A stretch of DNA of 64,000 bases from Planctomycetota bacterium. Lineage in GTDB: Bacteria > Planctomycetota > Phycisphaerae > UBA1845. Numbering within the stretch: position 1 is the stretch's first letter; each line of letters begins with the position of its first letter. Shown piece after piece: positions 36,361-44,383 of the stretch. A model generated the notes under the pieces. That model was given only the letters and a program-made list of their open reading frames with translations, made no database searches and had not been told where the DNA came from. The stretch spans positions 24,201-88,200 of the forward strand of contig JAUWWQ010000014.1 in assembly GCA_030616775.1 (NCBI GenBank), in the 5' to 3' direction. Made by a program: the position numbers and the translations under genes.

Positions 36361-38109
36361 TCAAAGCGCAATGATCTGTTGTCTGACAACGTCGAAAACG
36401 CCGCGGTCGGTGATACGCAGCTCGGGAATGACGGACAGGCACAGGAACGACAGCGTCCCGAATGGCGCGGGCAACGCACATCCAAGACTCCGCGCCGCCC
36501 CGGTAACCTCGTCGAGCTGACGACGAACCGTTCGGAAATCCTGGGTGGAAACCAGACCTGCCACCTGCAAGGGCAGGCGGGCGAGGACCGAACCCGCGCT
36601 GACCACCACAAGCCCACCGCCCATCTGTTCAAGAGCGCGCACGCAGGCCAACATGTCACCCGGGTTGGTGCCGGCCACCACCAGATTATGAGCATCGTGG
36701 GCCACGGACGAACCCAATGCACCGGCCCGACGGAACCCGAATCCGCGAGCCAATCCCACACCCACGCGTCCGGTCGCCCGATGGCGCTCCACGCAGGCAA
36801 CCAGCGACACGTCTCGCTCGGGGTCAAATACCCAGTGCTTTGTCTCCGGGTCAACACGGATCGAACAGGATTCGTGCCTGGTAACGATGTTATCGGGGAC
36901 GATGCCGATCACCGGGCACTGGTCGCCGCCAGGGCGAAGCTCGAAGTCTTTCTCCTCAAGATGGGCAAGGCGCACCGTGTTCTCGAACGTGACTGTCGGT
37001 AGCTCCCCCTGGACCTCGTATTGCCCGTTGCGGGATACAATCTCACCGTTCTTGATGACCGTATGAGCCTCGAAGCCGATCAGGTCTTGGACGACAAGCA
37101 GATCGGCACGGTAGCCGGGCGCCACGGCTCCCCGATCGGTCATCCCATAGTGTCGAGCTGGTATCAACGAGACGTGACGGACCGCACGGGCCGCAGGCAC
37201 ACCGCCAGCCACCACCCGCCGCAGCAGGTTGTCCATGTGGCCGTGATCCATCAGATCATCGACATGTATGTCGTCAGTGACCAGGCACCAGTCGCCCAGT
37301 CTGTCCTCAACCAGCAACGGCAGAAAGGTATCCAGGTTGCGGGCGCTTGAACCCTCGCGCACCTGAACAAGCATTCCCAACCCAGCCTTGGCGATGGCTT
37401 CGTCGATGGTGGTGGATTCGTGATCCGAGTGAATGCCGGCGGCAGCATAAGCGACCAGTTGTTGGCCGGTCAGCCCGGGCGCGTGCCCGTCTACAGGCAT
37501 GCCCTTAAGACACGCGCCGACGATTTTCTGCAAGACCTCCGGCTGTTGATTGATGACACCGGGGAAGTTCATCATCTCGGCCAGACCAAGAACTCGAGGG
37601 TGCTTCAGAAGCTCCTCCACAGCGCCGCTGTCTAGGACCGCACCGGCGCTTTCCCAGTCGCTGGCCGGCACGCAGGAGGGTGCCATGAAGAACAGGTCCA
37701 GCGGCAACCCCGTACTGGCGTCGATCAACAATTGGACGCCTGCTACACCGGCCACGTTGGCGATTTCATGTGGATCAGCCAGTACCGTGGTGGTTCCACG
37801 CGGCACGATCACCTTGGCAAGCTCCCCAGGAAGCAGAAGTGTGCTCTCGAGGTGCATGTGGGCGTCGATAAGCCCGGGAAGGATGGCCTGACCGGAGAGG
37901 GACACTGTCTCGCGGGCCGGCCATTCGTAAGGCCCGACACCGGCGATCCACCCATCGGCGATCACCACGTTCGCTGGTTCGACTTGTTTGGTGAAGACGT
38001 TAACGACTTGACCGCCGCGCAACACGAGATCACCCGGCTCCTGCCCCAGGGCCACGCGCACGCGCCGCTGGAGCGTTTGCACGTCAACCTTCGCAGTGGG
38101 CTTGGACAC
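36361..38109 (-). CDS. ade: Adenine deaminase
   Basis: Metal-binding His84 and His86 are in DAHMHLEST, and further family segments are VPRGTTTVLADPHEIANV, AEMMNFPGVI, VDGHAPGLTG, HSDHESTT and VTDDIH. The C-terminal domain ends FGTLSFLCLSVIPELRITDRG, as in known adenine deaminases. It converts adenine to hypoxanthine. A GTG at 38109 is taken as the start (582 residues; GGAAAGG upstream); longer reading into the hpt gene is unlikely. It follows hpt by 20 bases on the same strand. Its product hypoxanthine is the substrate of the Hpt enzyme, so the pair makes an adenine-to-IMP salvage route in one operon. Confidence 0.93.
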   Translation of the reverse strand: MSKPTAKVDVQTLQRRVRVALGQEPGDLVLRGGQVVNVFTKQVEPANVVIADGWIAGVGPYEWPARETVSLSGQAILPGLIDAHMHLESTLLLPGELAKVIVPRGTTTVLADPHEIANVAGVAGVQLLIDASTGLPLDLFFMAPSCVPASDWESAGAVLDSGAVEELLKHPRVLGLAEMMNFPGVINQQPEVLQKIVGACLKGMPVDGHAPGLTGQQLVAYAAAGIHSDHESTTIDEAIAKAGLGMLVQVREGSSARNLDTFLPLLVEDRLGDWCLVTDDIHVDDLMDHGHMDNLLRRVVAGGVPAARAVRHVSLIPARHYGMTDRGAVAPGYRADLLVVQDLIGFEAHTVIKNGEIVSRNGQYEVQGELPTVTFENTVRLAHLEEKDFELRPGGDQCPVIGIVPDNIVTRHESCSIRVDPETKHWVFDPERDVSLVACVERHRATGRVGVGLARGFGFRRAGALGSSVAHDAHNLVVAGTNPGDMLACVRALEQMGGGLVVVSAGSVLARLPLQVAGLVSTQDFRTVRRQLDEVTGAARSLGCALPAPFGTLSFLCLSVIPELRITDRGVFDVVRQQIIAL

Positions 38110-38129
38110 AGCCCTTTCCACAGAGCGAT

Positions 38130-38702
38130 TTAGGATTGCTGGTCCGTAAGAACATACCCCACGTAGGGCAGCTCGCGGTGGCGACCGGCGCAATCGATGC
38201 CGTAACCCACCACGAACCGATCGGGGATCTCAAACCCGACGTAGTCGATCTTGACAGGGGCGCGTCGCCGGGCGGCCTTGTCCAATAAGACGCACAGCCG
38301 GACGCTGGCGGGGCTCTTTTGCTTCAGATGGTCGATGAGCCAGGCGATCGAGACGCCCGTGTCCACGATGTCGTCCACCAGCAGAAGATGCTCCCCCTCA
38401 ACGGCCTGGGTCAGGTCAAGACGGAGTTTCACCCGCCCAGAGGTGACCGTATCGTTCTCGTAGCTGGAGACCATCACGAAACCGCATCGAACCGGGATAG
38501 TCAGGGTTCGCACGAGATCCGCCATGAACACGTAGGCCCCGTGCAGCACCCCGACGACGAGCAGGGGTTTGTCGGCGTAGTCGGCCGAGATCGTTTTAGC
38601 AAGCTCTCCAACACGCTGGGCCAGCTTCTGAGCGGGTATCAAGCACTCGACGTGATCTCCCGCCCCGTCTACGACTGTGTTACTGGATTGGCAAACCTCC
38701 AT
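38130..38702 (-). CDS. hpt: Hypoxanthine phosphoribosyltransferase
   Basis: The PRPP-binding loop LLLVDDIVDTGVS is at residues 106-118, preceded by VGVLHGAYVFMADLVR (pyrophosphate loop) and followed by KIDYVGFEIPDRFVVGYGID, which contacts the purine. At 190 residues it has normal length. It turns hypoxanthine or guanine plus PRPP into IMP or GMP in the cytoplasm. GAGG lies five bases before the ATG. It is first in a two-gene purine-salvage operon with ade. The family assignment is secure. Confidence 0.96.
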   Translation of the reverse strand: MEVCQSSNTVVDGAGDHVECLIPAQKLAQRVGELAKTISADYADKPLLVVGVLHGAYVFMADLVRTLTIPVRCGFVMVSSYENDTVTSGRVKLRLDLTQAVEGEHLLLVDDIVDTGVSIAWLIDHLKQKSPASVRLCVLLDKAARRRAPVKIDYVGFEIPDRFVVGYGIDCAGRHRELPYVGYVLTDQQS

Positions 38703-39001
38703 CGGAACCTCGCAGCAAATAGGGACAAGGGTCTACACCAGGCATTATAATCGCTACGCATACTTTTGGCGAGTGCAACTTGGGCTGCTTTGTTCGAAAT
38801 CGCCGGGCGGCACCGGCTGCGTGGGCCGCTCGATCCGCTCCATCTTGGCCTGCCAGGCGGAATCGTCACCTGCTAGCCCCATCATCGCGACAGGTTGCTC
38901 AGGCAACGGGGACCGATCACGCCGAAACGGGGCGAGAACGCTTGGCGCCTTACTTGGCGCAAAACCAGCAGCGCGGATCGATTTCGCTAGGCGCAGCCAG
39001 A

Positions 39002-40033
39002 TTACGTCGTTTCGTCCTCGTCGACCAGCTCGTACTCAATTTCGCGGTAGGGCGAGCATTCTGCGTCCAGTAGCTCAGCCCATGCCTCAGCAAGCTCATC
39101 AATGGGAGCCAGGTGGCCCCAAGTACCGGGATGGGTGCGGATAAAGCGAGCCCGACCGTCGGCTGCAATCCGGATATGACACGAATCGTCAATTAGGCGA
39201 AACACCTCGACGACACTCTCGACCTGGCTGCCTGACGGGCGTGAACCGTTGACCTGCAACTCCAGGTAGCGGCCGTCAATACCCAGACTGGACTGCTCGA
39301 ACACAGGTTGCTGGTCATCATCGTGGACCCGACGCACAAGCTCCTGGAGGTCGCTATCGAGCTGGTTGTCGTCGAGGTCTTCTGCCTGCGACCAGTCGTC
39401 CGGGACGTCGATGGCCGTTCGACAGCCTCCGACGCCCAGGATTTCCAGGTCACGCTTCGAGATTCCGGCTACGGGGGCGATCAGGGTGCGTAGTCGGTGG
39501 TCGGCCTGCTGTCGGGTTAGACCCTCCTCCAACATGGCATCACGAGCGGCTTGGGCCACCGAAAGATCGTCGTACTCGGTCAACAGATTGATGAGTCCGC
39601 TGACGTCAAACCAAGGCCGTTCTTCCTCGGGCACGTCAGCCATCCAGGAATCGTCAGTCGGGTTCTCGGACATGTAGTTGTAGATGCCGGTGGTCAGTAC
39701 ATCCGGGTCCTCTGCCTCCAAAGCCCACGCAGGGGCAACGTCGATGATGCTCTCTTCGAGGAAATGTAGGGCCACGGCGCGCTCCAAGGGGTCAACTGGC
39801 TGGCCAGCACAAGCATAGGCAAAGTAGGTGTGGAGACCCTGGCGGTAGGCGTCCGCGGTACTGACACACCGGAGCGTCTTGGGTCTGACCCCGAACGTGC
39901 ACTCAATGACGCCAGGATCAAGAATCTGGAACCAGAGTGCTTCGAGGGCAGAGCTTGCCTCCTCCCTTTCTCCCGGCAGGAGCGTGTGCCACGGTGCCGT
40001 GCGTGTTGGTATGTCCTGTTTCCTGTCAGTCAT
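39002..40033 (-). CDS. Hypothetical acidic protein, 343 residues
   Basis: I do not recognise this protein. It is acidic and has no signal peptide or membrane helix. The first 140 residues look helical (REEASSALEALWFQIL, ALHFLEESIIDVAPAWALEA). The middle (150-210) has LTEYDDLSVAQAARDAMLEEGLTRQQAD, and the C-terminal 120 residues seem to be alpha/beta with ELQVNGSRPSG and RIAADGRARFIRTHPGTWGHLAP. An AGGAGG sits near ten bases before the ATG, and the coding pattern (third-position GC, no rare stretches) looks real. It is a single gene after a 299-base gap and has no informative neighbours. It is likely cytoplasmic. Confidence 0.75.
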   Translation of the reverse strand: MTDRKQDIPTRTAPWHTLLPGEREEASSALEALWFQILDPGVIECTFGVRPKTLRCVSTADAYRQGLHTYFAYACAGQPVDPLERAVALHFLEESIIDVAPAWALEAEDPDVLTTGIYNYMSENPTDDSWMADVPEEERPWFDVSGLINLLTEYDDLSVAQAARDAMLEEGLTRQQADHRLRTLIAPVAGISKRDLEILGVGGCRTAIDVPDDWSQAEDLDDNQLDSDLQELVRRVHDDDQQPVFEQSSLGIDGRYLELQVNGSRPSGSQVESVVEVFRLIDDSCHIRIAADGRARFIRTHPGTWGHLAPIDELAEAWAELLDAECSPYREIEYELVDEDETT

Positions 40034-40084
40034 CGCCCGAGGTCCTCCTTGTGCCCGAGATGGTATACCTACGGTCTGTTGTGA

Positions 40085-40276
40085 GCAACGTCAGCAGAGC
40101 ACCTCTGGCCGGAGCGGGTTAGCCAGCTCGGCGGATGGCTCTCCGTCCCCAAGTTCGTCAAGCAGGACTTCGAGATCCAGGGCGACCTGGTGATCGAAAA
40201 CGACGGGAGCACTCACAGGATCCCCAAAATCATCGTGTGGAAGCCCAAGATCGCCAGGTTTAACGTCAGCCCATAG
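40085..40276 (+). pseudogene. Unidentified gene fragment (C-terminal)
   Basis: An open stretch of 63 codons after an in-frame stop, without a start codon, reads as protein-like: VSQLGGWLSVPKFVKQDFEI, then GDLVIENDGSTHRIPKIIVW, ending FNVSP. I cannot name the family. It looks like the tail of a lost gene, next to hairpin repeats at 40340-40389. Confidence 0.3.
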
Positions 40277-40339
40277 AGGCGACGACGCGACATTAGCGCC
40301 CGGCGGCCGGGGCGGCCCGACCGCTGGGCCATCTCGCGT

Positions 40340-40389
40340 CCCTCCTAAGGAAGGAGGGCTGCGTCGTTTCCCCTCCTTCCCAAGGAGGG
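40340..40389. repeat. Pair of hairpins
   Basis: CCCTCCT-aagga-AGGAGGG (40340-40358) and CCCTCCTT-ccc-AAGGAGGG (40371-40389) are perfect stems 12 bases apart. There is no T run. The two-hairpin layout is like that of the other mini-elements in this window. Confidence 0.5.
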
Positions 40390-40494
40390 CCGGCGGAGCT
40401 TGGACGCCCAGTCCCGGTGATAAAAGCTCACGCATTGCCCTGGACGAATCGAACTGAATCAAATACAATGATGTTTCCAGTCTGGAGGACGGCT

Positions 40495-41091
40495 ATGGGA
40501 CACCTCCTGGTCAGTGCAGGGCTTGGGGTGCTGCTGTGCGCAGGTGCCGTTGGGCAGCATATTGACCCGCCGGCAGGCTCAAGCAGAGTGCCAACCTGTG
40601 ACACCGTGTACGTTGGCCCACCGGGTGGGTCGTTGTATAACCCGCTGAACTGGACGCACGGGTTGCCGCGTCCCGGCGATGTTGCCTGTTTCCCGGACGA
40701 CCAACGTAGGGTGGATTCTGTGAACCCGCCAAAGCAACGTGGTGTGGGTTCTCTGAACCCACCAGATCGTGGGCGCCTTGTGTCCGCCGGGATAGAGGTA
40801 CGGATGATACCCTCCACGAGGGAGCAAACAGGTGGGTCTGATGACCCACTCTACGGGGCTCCTCCTTATATTCGAGAATATTCGTGCTTGAGACCCAGAA
40901 TCCATGCTCAAGCGGTTAACAGACTCATTGTGGAACGCTGCGCGGGTAGCCCGGTCCACACAAGCTCGGAGGTTTTGGATGCGTACGAGGACTTTGACGT
41001 GGATTGCATCGGTACTGTTGGGTTTCCAACTAGGCGGGTTTGTGACCGGCGCGGTTGCCGTGGCGCAACGAACGCGCGGGCCGTACACTGA
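40495..41091 (+). pseudogene. Interrupted secreted-protein gene (N-terminal remnant)
   Basis: From ATG 40495 there is a clear signal peptide (MGHLLVSAGLGVLLCAGAVG), then CDTVYVGPPGGSLYNPLNWTHGLPRPGDVACF, which is like the opening of planctomycete secreted beta-helix or autotransporter-type proteins. From about 40700 the frame passes through palindromes translated as SVNPPKQRGVGSLNPPDRG and then becomes nonsense. It also runs over the start of the serine-hydrolase gene in another frame. The original protein would have been much longer, so this is a decayed remnant. Confidence 0.45.
40744..40762. repeat. Palindrome GTGGGTTC-tct-GAACCCAC
   Basis: A perfect 8-bp stem with a 3-base loop. A weaker related hairpin (GGTGGATTC/GAACCCGCC, from 40710) lies just to the left. 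Both sit inside the interrupted secreted-protein frame. Confidence 0.5.
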
Positions 41092-42496
41092 TGTTCGCAA
41101 ACTCCCCGACGGGCCTGTCGGTGAACGTATTGGTGAGTTGATCGACACCATCAACTCGAACGACGAGGGTAAAGTGCGCGCCTTCATCGAAACAAGATTC
41201 ACACCGTCGTTCCGGGAATTCGCGCCGATGGAACAGCATCTTCAGATATTCCGGCAGGTCTATGACCAGAGTCGGGGCTTCGAGTTTTACGGTGTCCGTA
41301 AGTACGAAGCCGAGACCCCGGCTGACGAGTTCGTGGTGATCGTCCGGAACAGGCTCACCCGGGGATGGGAAGCCCTGGTCACGCATGTCGAGACGAAACC
41401 GCCTCACCGGATCGCGGGCCTGCAGTTCCATCCCGCTCGTCCGCCGAGCGATCTTCCCGCCCCGAAGATACTGAGTGACCCGGAGATCGTCGAGGAACTG
41501 AGAACCTTGATGGACCGACTTGCCCAGGCAGACGCCTTCTCCGGTGCCGTGCTTCTGGCCAAAGATGGAAAGGTGTTGTTCAAGCAGGCGTACGGACTGG
41601 CGAGCAAGCGCTTCAACGTGCCCAACAAGATCGACACGAAGTTCAACCTCGGATCGATGAACAAGATGTTTACCGGCGTTGCAATTCTTCAGCTCGTCCA
41701 ACGGGGTAAGTTGTCGCTTGATGATCCCCTCAGCAAGTTCTTATCGACCGAGTGGCTGCCGCGTGAGATCACCGACAAAGTCAAGATAAAGCACCTCCTC
41801 ACCCACACATCCGGCCTGGGCAGCTATTTCAGCGACAAGTTCATGGAATCGTCGAGAGCCCTGTACCGCGAGCTTGATGACTACAAGCCGCTGATTGCCG
41901 AAAGCACGCTTGCGTTCGAGCCCGGTACCGACTGGCAGTACAGCAACTCCGGGATGTTCCTTCTGGGTGTTGTCATCGAGAAGGTCTCCGGGCAGAGTTA
42001 CTTCGATTACGTGCGGGACAACATCTACAAACCAGCCGGCATGATCAACACCGATTGCTATGACATGGACAAGCCGGTTGTGAATCTGGCTATTGGATAT
42101 TCCAGGGAGCCGACAAAAGACGGACCGCAGTGGACCAACAACCTGTTTCAGCACGTAATCCGGGGCGGACCGGCGGGTGGCGGGTTCTCAACTGTCGAGG
42201 ACTTGCTCAGGTTCGACATAGCGCTACGCTCACACAGATTGCACAGCCCTAAATACACCGAGATGGTTTGGACCGGGAAACCCGAACTCAACTCACCCGA
42301 CTACGGCTTCGGATTCGCCGTGCAAGGGACGTCCGACGATCGTATTGTCGGTCACGGCGGCGGATTCCCGGGGATCAACTCGAACCTGGATATGTTCCTG
42401 GACTCAGGCTACACTGCGGTCGTGATGTCCAACTACGACCTGGGCGCACACCCGGTGACGTCAAAGATCAAGGAGCTGTTGGCCGCACGACGTTGA
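40979..42496 (+). CDS. Serine hydrolase, class C beta-lactamase / penicillin-binding family
   Basis: ATG 40979 with GGAGG seven bases upstream begins a signal peptide (TLTWIASVLLGFQLGGFVTGAVAVA). An N-terminal domain of about 150 residues (a tail of NTF2-like kind, DEGKVRAFIETRFTPSFREF) precedes the hydrolase domain. The hydrolase has SxxK as S-M-N-K (GSMNKMFTG), Y-S-N as the second element (WQYSNSGMFLLG), and HGGGFPG in the third-box region. Such exported enzymes are DD-peptidases, esterases or beta-lactamase-like; antibiotic resistance is not implied. The 505-residue protein is complete. It stands alone between a decayed gene and a gap. Confidence 0.88.
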   Translation: MRTRTLTWIASVLLGFQLGGFVTGAVAVAQRTRGPYTDVRKLPDGPVGERIGELIDTINSNDEGKVRAFIETRFTPSFREFAPMEQHLQIFRQVYDQSRGFEFYGVRKYEAETPADEFVVIVRNRLTRGWEALVTHVETKPPHRIAGLQFHPARPPSDLPAPKILSDPEIVEELRTLMDRLAQADAFSGAVLLAKDGKVLFKQAYGLASKRFNVPNKIDTKFNLGSMNKMFTGVAILQLVQRGKLSLDDPLSKFLSTEWLPREITDKVKIKHLLTHTSGLGSYFSDKFMESSRALYRELDDYKPLIAESTLAFEPGTDWQYSNSGMFLLGVVIEKVSGQSYFDYVRDNIYKPAGMINTDCYDMDKPVVNLAIGYSREPTKDGPQWTNNLFQHVIRGGPAGGGFSTVEDLLRFDIALRSHRLHSPKYTEMVWTGKPELNSPDYGFGFAVQGTSDDRIVGHGGGFPGINSNLDMFLDSGYTAVVMSNYDLGAHPVTSKIKELLAARR

Positions 42497-42804
42497 GCAG
42501 GGTGTGATTCGCTCGCTCGCACTCCGGGGACCGGGTTTCCACTTCGACGGCGGGCAGGCTGGCGATGTTCAACGCACCATGCCCGGTCCTGCCGGGTTGG
42601 TGGTGGGTAACCAGAGGCAGGACACATTCCGGCGCCCCAATAGCAGACACTTTCCGTAACCGCCAGACTGCTGACGGCTTGCCGAAACGAGGACTGTGAA
42701 CGTAATCCCTGGAAGCGGGATTGACGCCCTCTTCGAACACTTGCCTCATTCAGGTCCCCACCAGCGGGCGTCAAGCTGAGCGCAGTTCGTTTGAATTTGA
42801 ACCC
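42497..42804. other. Intergenic region, no feature seen
   Basis: These 308 bases after the serine hydrolase contain no convincing frame, RNA or strong hairpin. Confidence 0.4.
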
Positions 42805-42833
42805 TTGTCATGACCGGGCGTCTCATTTATGTT
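42805..42833 (+). promoter_or_regulatory. Sigma-70-type promoter upstream of the ferredoxin gene
   Basis: TTGTCA (42805-42810), a 17-base spacer and TATGTT (42828-42833). The start point would be near 42840, just before the small frame at 42851 and 145 bases before the ferredoxin. Confidence 0.5.
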
Positions 42834-42850
42834 CTGCCGCTAGGAGTAGG

Positions 42851-42949
42851 ATGAGCAAGGCCGGGGCGGCCCTGGTGGGGTTGTGTATCGGGACGGCCTT
42901 GTTCATCCGAGATCCCGCTGGTTGGCATACGACTTGCCCGGATCACTGA
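42851..42949 (+). CDS. Possible 32-residue membrane peptide
   Basis: A short frame starts with ATG four bases after AGGAG and reads MSKAGAALVGLCIGTALFIRDP, then a short polar tail ending TCPDH. The middle could form one membrane helix. It follows the promoter at 42805 and precedes the ferredoxin gene by 35 bases, so it would be translated first from that transcript. It could equally be a leader frame or chance; there is no family to support it. Confidence 0.3.
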   Translation: MSKAGAALVGLCIGTALFIRDPAGWHTTCPDH

Positions 42950-42984
42950 CCACTGGTGACGGGCTCGACTATTGGAGATTTAAC

Positions 42985-43221
42985 ATGGGTGACATTGAGA
43001 AGCTGAAGATCATCGTGGACCGCGATGAGTGCATCGGGGACGGGCTTTGCGCAGAGGAAGCGCCCAAGACCTTCGAAATCGATGACGATGAGAAGGCCGT
43101 CGTCCTGAACAACTCAACCGACGACCGGGAGTGCATCCTGGACGCGGGCAAATGCTGCCCGGTGGACGCCATCATCATTGAGGACAAGGCCACCGGCAAG
43201 AAGCTCTGCCCGGAAGAGTAG
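42985..43221 (+). CDS. Small ferredoxin, single-cluster type with Asp at the second ligand position
   Basis: ATG 42985 gives 78 residues; upstream extension in the same frame is not protein-like. The cluster motif reads C-I-G-D-G-L-C (residues 15-21), with aspartate in place of the usual central cysteine, and the distal ligand is in GKCCPVDAI. Cys-Asp-Cys plus distal Cys matches Pyrococcus-type [4Fe-4S]/[3Fe-4S] ferredoxins. The protein is acidic, as expected for a low-potential electron carrier in the cytoplasm. No partner oxidoreductase or P450 is adjacent. Transcription probably starts at the promoter at 42805. Confidence 0.9.
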   Translation: MGDIEKLKIIVDRDECIGDGLCAEEAPKTFEIDDDEKAVVLNNSTDDRECILDAGKCCPVDAIIIEDKATGKKLCPEE

Positions 43222-43618
43222 GGCCGGGTCTCATCAATAGTGCGACGACAATCCTGCCCCGAGCCCCGAGCTTTGGCCCGCGCAGAGGTCCGCGTCCCGG
43301 CGCGCCGGGAAAGCCTGCGGCTCAGATAGTCGCGAAACATGTGCAACGTGGTACTGAAGCCCAAGCGGTGAGAGGGCTCTTCTGCGCTTGAGTCACACCG
43401 GAAACGTGCCGCAGCCCGCTGTGGCGATCATCCTGTCGGCAACACGTTTTGGAAGGGTGACGTACCTGCGGCACAGTCCGAAGAAGCAAGACTTATCGCC
43501 TGCCACCGTGACTTTCCCAACCCCGGGAAAGTTGTAATCAGCACCTCGCTCGCTACCATACCGCAGCCTGGATCGCCCTACACGGGTGGACCAGAGGATG
43601 GGGAACGCCTGAGCCAGC
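43222..43618. other. Intergenic region with one perfect palindrome
   Basis: No gene is visible. TCCCGGCGCGCCGGGA (43295-43310) is a perfect 16-bp palindrome without a T run. A minus-strand frame (43393-43707) has no recognisable pattern and overlaps the AlgI remnant. Confidence 0.4.
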
Positions 43619-43840
43619 ATGAGCTTCAACAGCCTGCACTTTGCATTCTTCTTTATCGTTGTGCTGTCACTGGTCACGCTCACCCATCGGAATGTTCGAC
43701 GGCGCACTTGGCTGCTGCTTTTGGCGAGTTATTACTTCTACGGATGCTGGGACTCCCGGTTCCTCAGCCTGATTATCATCTCCACGCTGGTGAATTATGT
43801 CTGCGGGCGGCTGTTTGATGTGCGCCGGATCCACCTTGAA
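43619..43840 (+). pseudogene. AlgI-type MBOAT O-acyltransferase, N-terminal remnant
   Basis: The frame opens [21 protein letters not shown], then [21 protein letters not shown] and [13 protein letters not shown]. This is the standard beginning of AlgI-like membrane acyltransferases that transfer acetyl groups across the membrane to polysaccharides. After about 70 residues the similarity ends and the frame runs into sequence belonging to another gene. The catalytic histidine region, about 300 residues further on, is missing. It is joined to the tail of a probable partner protein, indicating an internal deletion. Confidence 0.7.
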
Positions 43841-44226
43841 CATCCCCCAGTCCGAACCAGGCGCCACCGGTACATCGTGATCTGTTGGCCGACACCATTG
43901 GCCTGTGCCGCGAGAACGACGTGGAGATCATCTTCTTCGAGTTGCCCCTGTCGGACATCCTACAGGAGCACCTGCCCCCGAATCTCGTGGAGATATCCCG
44001 CGATAGAGTTCAGCGGTTATGCGACGCCCACGGCGTGCGGTTTTTCACTCTTGAGCGATTGGGGCTGACCTTTACGGATGCCAACTTCAGGGAACAGTCG
44101 CACCTCAACTACCACGCTGGGCTTCGCCTCACCCGTGCGCTGCTCGACCGGGCCATAATACCCTGCCTGCAACGCCTTGAAACGCAAACCCCAAACGGAC
44201 ACATGGGCGGCAACGGAAACCGTTAG
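43840..44226 (+). pseudogene. SGNH/AlgX-like acetyltransferase partner, C-terminal remnant
   Basis: After an in-frame stop at 43837 the frame is open without a proper start and reads [39 protein letters not shown] and, near the end, NFREQSHLNYHAGLRLTRAL. The D-x-x-H-like context (SHLNYHAG) is that of the last catalytic block of SGNH hydrolase-type proteins encoded after AlgI. The upstream part is lost. Together with the AlgI remnant it records a deletion of perhaps 2 kb that fused the two genes out of frame. Confidence 0.55.
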
Positions 44227-44231
44227 CAAGA

Positions 44232-44360
44232 ATGCTGGGACGCGATTCCAATCTCGTCCCCACCCCTGTGGGAATCCTTTCCTGAGATCCGCGGGGAGGG
44301 ATTCCCGCGGTGCGAGAGAGGATTCTCGCACCAGCAGTGAGGGGATTCTCGCACCAGCAA
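44232..44360. repeat. Palindromic repeat cluster beside the IS element
   Basis: TGCTGG at 44233 and CCAGCA at 44331 flank a series of hairpins: one around GGGACG/CGTCCC, CCCAC-ccct-GTGGG, CCGCGGG/CCCGCGG (44289-44310) and GGTGCGAGA/TCTCGCACC (44309-44332). A half copy GATTCTCGCACCAGCA follows at 44344-44359. The last family recurs at 15232-15255. The ISAs1-type element is inserted 15 bases further on. Confidence 0.5.
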
Positions 44361-44383
44361 CGTGCGCGTTCCTGCAGGGCCGT

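Noticed and set aside
40091..40468. 125-codon minus-strand frame before the interrupted secreted protein
   Set aside because: It translates hairpin repeats (LLGKEGKRRSPPSLGG) and runs antisense to a more protein-like plus-strand fragment.
43393..43707. 104-codon minus-strand frame
   Set aside because: It overlaps the AlgI remnant and reads as basic, low-information sequence without a ribosome-binding site.
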